From Spirochaetales bacterium (lineage in GTDB: Bacteria; Spirochaetota; Spirochaetia; DSM-27196; SLST01), in contig SLST01000370.1 in NCBI GenBank assembly GCA_007130265.1, forward strand, positions 1 through 13,475: a stretch of DNA of 13,475 bases, in the 5' to 3' direction. Below the pieces are notes generated by a model that searched no databases, was not told the origin of the DNA, and was given only the letters and a program-made list of their open reading frames with translations. Made by a program: the position numbers and the translations under genes. Position 1 is the first letter of the stretch, and the number at the start of each line of letters is the position of its first letter. Below are positions 13,154 to 13,475 of this stretch, piece after piece.

Positions 13154-13475
13154 GTGACCGACGCAGACCGTATCGCCGCCCTCCGTTCCCGGTGCCTCGA
13201 GCGCAAGCACCTCGCCTGGCGGAACACGCTCATCCCGTACGCCGCGTCGCTCGCAGCCTCCGAGGACGAGGCATCGTGGCAGATCCGCCGCGGCCGCGCC
13301 ACGCGGGACATCCTCGCTTCCGTGCGCTTCGAGATCGACGACCTCGAACTCCTCGTCGGCAGGCTCGGACCCCGGCCGACGGAGGAGACCGACGAGGCGC
13401 TCGACCGGGCAGGCGAGTGGGCGGTTCAGTACCCGCAGTCGCCCGGCGGGCAGACCGGCCACTGCGAGCTCGACC
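13154..13475 (+). CDS. Glycyl radical enzyme, pyruvate formate-lyase family (N-terminus, runs off window)
   Basis: The first 107 codons of a longer gene are present. The protein begins MTDADRIAALRSRCLERKHLA and continues through QIRRGRATRDILASVRFEIDDLELLVGRLG (about 43-72) to a GQTGHCELD segment at the window edge. The order of a basic N-terminal helix, RRxRAxxxILxxxxxxIxDxELxVG and then a TGHxExD/GHxxPD-like segment is the recognisable start of pyruvate formate-lyase/diol dehydratase-type glycyl radical enzymes. The catalytic cysteine and glycine loops lie beyond the window, so the subtype cannot be assigned. GTG 13154 is favoured because AGGAG (13141-13145) is 8 nt upstream; an in-frame ATG at 13094 lacks a ribosome site. 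It is divergent from the fucosidase. If it is a diol dehydratase it could act on propanediol from fucose, but that is speculation. Confidence 0.75.
   Translation, partial: MTDADRIAALRSRCLERKHLAWRNTLIPYAASLAASEDEASWQIRRGRATRDILASVRFEIDDLELLVGRLGPRPTEETDEALDRAGEWAVQYPQSPGGQTGHCELD

Noticed and set aside
13017..13157. Frame reading ...VKLCLLSLSLLLGCG, resembling a lipoprotein signal peptide with a lipobox, ending in TGA overlapping the glycyl radical enzyme start.
   Set aside because: There is no ATG, GTG or TTG start upstream in frame, no ribosome site, and the sequence after the cysteine is short and Arg/Pro-rich. It may be a decayed remnant but cannot be called as a gene.
1..13475. CRISPR arrays, tRNA/rRNA genes, insertion sequences, toxin-antitoxin or phage defence genes.
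   Set aside because: No spaced repeats, no tRNA-like fold, no transposase motif and no defence-type domain were seen; gene content is metabolic and transport.

Overview
The window is a high-GC bacterial chromosome segment with compact, strongly Shine-Dalgarno-led genes. It has no phage, IS, CRISPR or RNA-gene signal. The content suggests a free-living, probably carbohydrate-scavenging and at least partly anaerobic heterotroph: a peptide/oligosaccharide ABC importer, sialidase-fold, sulfatase, beta-helix and fucosidase-type glycan enzymes, and the start of a glycyl radical enzyme. Spirochaetota or a similar high-GC glycan-degrading lineage would fit, but the sequence alone does not fix the phylum.

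Region 1 (1-6489, plus strand) reads as one operon with overlapping or nearly abutting genes. In order it holds the tail of a DppB/OppB-type permease, a DppC-type permease, the ATPases DppD and DppF, a sialidase-fold (Asp-box) protein, a type I sulfatase and a small two-helix membrane protein. The substrate-binding protein is presumably upstream of the window. Neither enzyme has a signal peptide, so the simplest reading is that oligosaccharides are imported first and then desulfated and trimmed in the cytoplasm.

Region 2 (9714 down to 6511, minus strand) is a second likely transcription unit. A 74-residue protein is followed by a PA-clan trypsin-like protease whose N-terminal domain resembles that small protein, then by two aldo/keto reductases of different subfamilies, the last a close YghZ (L-glyceraldehyde 3-phosphate reductase) type. 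The small protein plus protease pair is the least conventional content of the window.

Region 3 (9865-12969) holds two convergent genes for glycan enzymes: a 714-residue right-handed beta-helix protein and a catalytic-domain-only GH29 alpha-L-fucosidase, with stop codons only 3 nt apart. The fucosidase start is preceded by a TTGACA box and a GntR-type GGTATACC palindrome. At the right edge (13154 onward), divergent from the fucosidase, is the N-terminus of a pyruvate formate-lyase-like glycyl radical enzyme. A fucose to lactaldehyde/propanediol link is possible but not demonstrated.

No gene-free stretch exceeds 300 bases. The two longest gaps are the divergent promoter regions 9715-9864 and 12970-13153.
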